From the NCBI GenBank assembly GCA_963277665.1, contig OY728166.1, positions 548,635,219 through 548,699,218 of the forward strand: a stretch of DNA of 64,000 nucleotides, read 5' to 3'. The notes below the pieces were generated by a model. It was not told the origin of the DNA and made no database searches. It saw only the letters and a list, made by a program, of their open reading frames with translations. The number at the start of each line of letters is the position of its first letter. The stretch's first letter is position 1. This document shows, one piece after another, positions 62,561 to 64,000 of the stretch. A program made the position numbers and the translations under genes. This DNA comes from Viscum album. Lineage: Eukaryota > Streptophyta > Magnoliopsida > Santalales > Viscaceae.

Positions 62561-64000
62561 AATTTTGGAAATTAATTTCACAATTTTATGCTTTCAAATG
62601 TTTTGTATTTATTTTAAAAATGATATTGGTGCCCCTAATTATTTGAAACCTAAAGTTTCTTTCCCTCTTCTCCCATGATATCTATTTAAGTAAAATTCGG
62701 TTGAACAATGACATGATTCTCTTACTTCGACAATAATCACACCCTTGACATAGAAACGCTGAAATTATTTTCAAATCCCTCTGATGATTTACTCAGAAGA
62801 ACAATTTTTTTGAACATCATATCCTACAATCATTTCATTATAGAAAATATTATCTGCATTATTTTTTATTCTATAATATCAAACTTTTCTGGATCATTTC
62901 TAAATGTTTGATTAATAATTTCATAATATACATTATATTTGTTTTAATTTCTATGTGTATTATATTCCACAATATCTAAATTATTTTTTTTAATTTTTCT
63001 AATATGTTATTCTTTTCAATTTTTTCCAAATATACATTATTAATATTCATAATTTCTATAATATGATCCCTTTGTGTATATTAATATATAATTTTTTAAT
63101 ATTTTTTTTAAAGATTATCTAATTTATTATATTTGGGAATTATTTTTTTCAATTTTTTTTCTTTATGTATATTGATCTAAAATATCCAATCAACAAAATT
63201 TATAGATTTTGTTAATTTATCTAATGGTTTTTATGATTCATGCATAAAATATTTTTTTAAATCCTATGGTTTTCCCTTATGTTTTTCAATTTTTTATGAC
63301 CATAGGATTATCAGATGAGGGGAGACCCAGAACCTCATATTCAATTGCAACCCCTTATGTTCCAAACTCTGATCATACCACATCTATCGTCTGATCTTTC
63401 CCATAACGATGCACCTTTTGGGTGTGACACCCATTACTAATGGCATTAGTAAGTTCTTATAGCCGCCTTCACGATGCACAATGATAAGTCCACTATTCGA
63501 AGACAACATTTTATTTCCAACAAAACTCTTCTGCAACTGTTATCCACACCCAGTCCACTAGAGTCTTTGAATCATCTACCTCCAACCTTGGGAGACTATA
63601 ATTTTTAAAATTTATACTATTTTAATTTGAACCATGTCAGTATTAATTTTAATTTAAAATTGCATCATTAAAATATATCAAAATTTACTATAACTGATGA
63701 TTTATAATGATTTATGAAGATATATTTTTTATTCATGAGTTTATTAGTCTTTATCCTACAATTTAAAATCAACACCTTTTATATTTCGACACTTTTTAAC
63801 CCACGAAGGGTGTTTTATTTGTTAACGAATTAAATATGGATATAATCCTTCAAAATTACAATTAAAATATTAATTTACATATTTATATCATGTTTCATAG
63901 TTAAATATGTTTTCATAATCATTAATTATATTATTTCATATCATTTTTAATGTTTGTGGTCAAATTGTCCTAAACATGAACATACCATGACTAATCGATG
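62561..64000. other. AT-rich stretch, no gene seen
   Basis: Mostly A/T-rich. The part at 63300-63600 has a more balanced composition (GGTGTGACACCCATTAC near 63421), but no open frame of note. Confidence 0.5.

Noticed and set aside
1..64000. CRISPR arrays, operons or ribosome binding sites
   Set aside because: The window is plant nuclear DNA dominated by retroelements. No spaced short repeats of CRISPR type were seen, and prokaryotic signals do not apply.

Overview
The window looks like gene-poor, repeat-rich nuclear DNA of a seed plant with a large genome. It holds Ty3/gypsy chromoviruses with tRNA-iMet-type primer sites, Ty1/copia and L1-type LINE remains, a probable TRIM, and relics of DUF247 genes, a plant-specific family. 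No intact host gene, tRNA, rRNA or CRISPR array was recognised. The species cannot be fixed from the sequence. All statements come from reading by eye; no alignment or database search was run.

Layout. 1-6890: AT-leaning DNA without recognisable genes, containing a two-copy 258-bp tandem repeat and a diverged dispersed repeat. 6896-18773: a structurally complete, GC-rich chromovirus of Tekay/Del type on the minus strand, with 3.47 and 3.51 kb LTRs, a perfect 5-bp target duplication TGGGA, PBS and PPT. Its gag-pol frame is broken by two stop codons and one single-base frameshift. 19200-20655: a decayed copia gag/protease/pre-integrase fragment on the minus strand. 22345-25125: two DUF247-like pseudogenes arranged head to head. 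25130-33480: AT-rich DNA with microsatellites, a candidate TRIM (27411-27974), a partial DUF4283 coding relic and several long direct repeats. 33640-35600: an L1-type LINE relic (ORF1 end plus endonuclease). 35655-38130 and 50819-51356: one copia pol gene cut in two by an older Tekay-type chromovirus (38131-50818, target duplication ATCCT). One LTR of that chromovirus carries a 3' fragment of another LINE. About 51360-53083: probable 3' end and LTR of the split copia element. 53690-55530: a second DUF247-like pair, arranged tail to tail. 55600-64000: very AT-rich DNA with microsatellites, small tandem repeats and two pyrimidine-rich blocks, but no convincing gene.

The chronology can be read from the nesting. 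The copia element was present first, the chromovirus at 38131 then inserted into its RNase H region, and a LINE fragment then entered the chromovirus LTR. The GC-rich chromovirus at 6896 is much younger, with LTRs about 98.5% identical by eye. The most unusual host-derived signal is that DUF247-like sequence occurs twice, each time as an inverted pair able to fold back.
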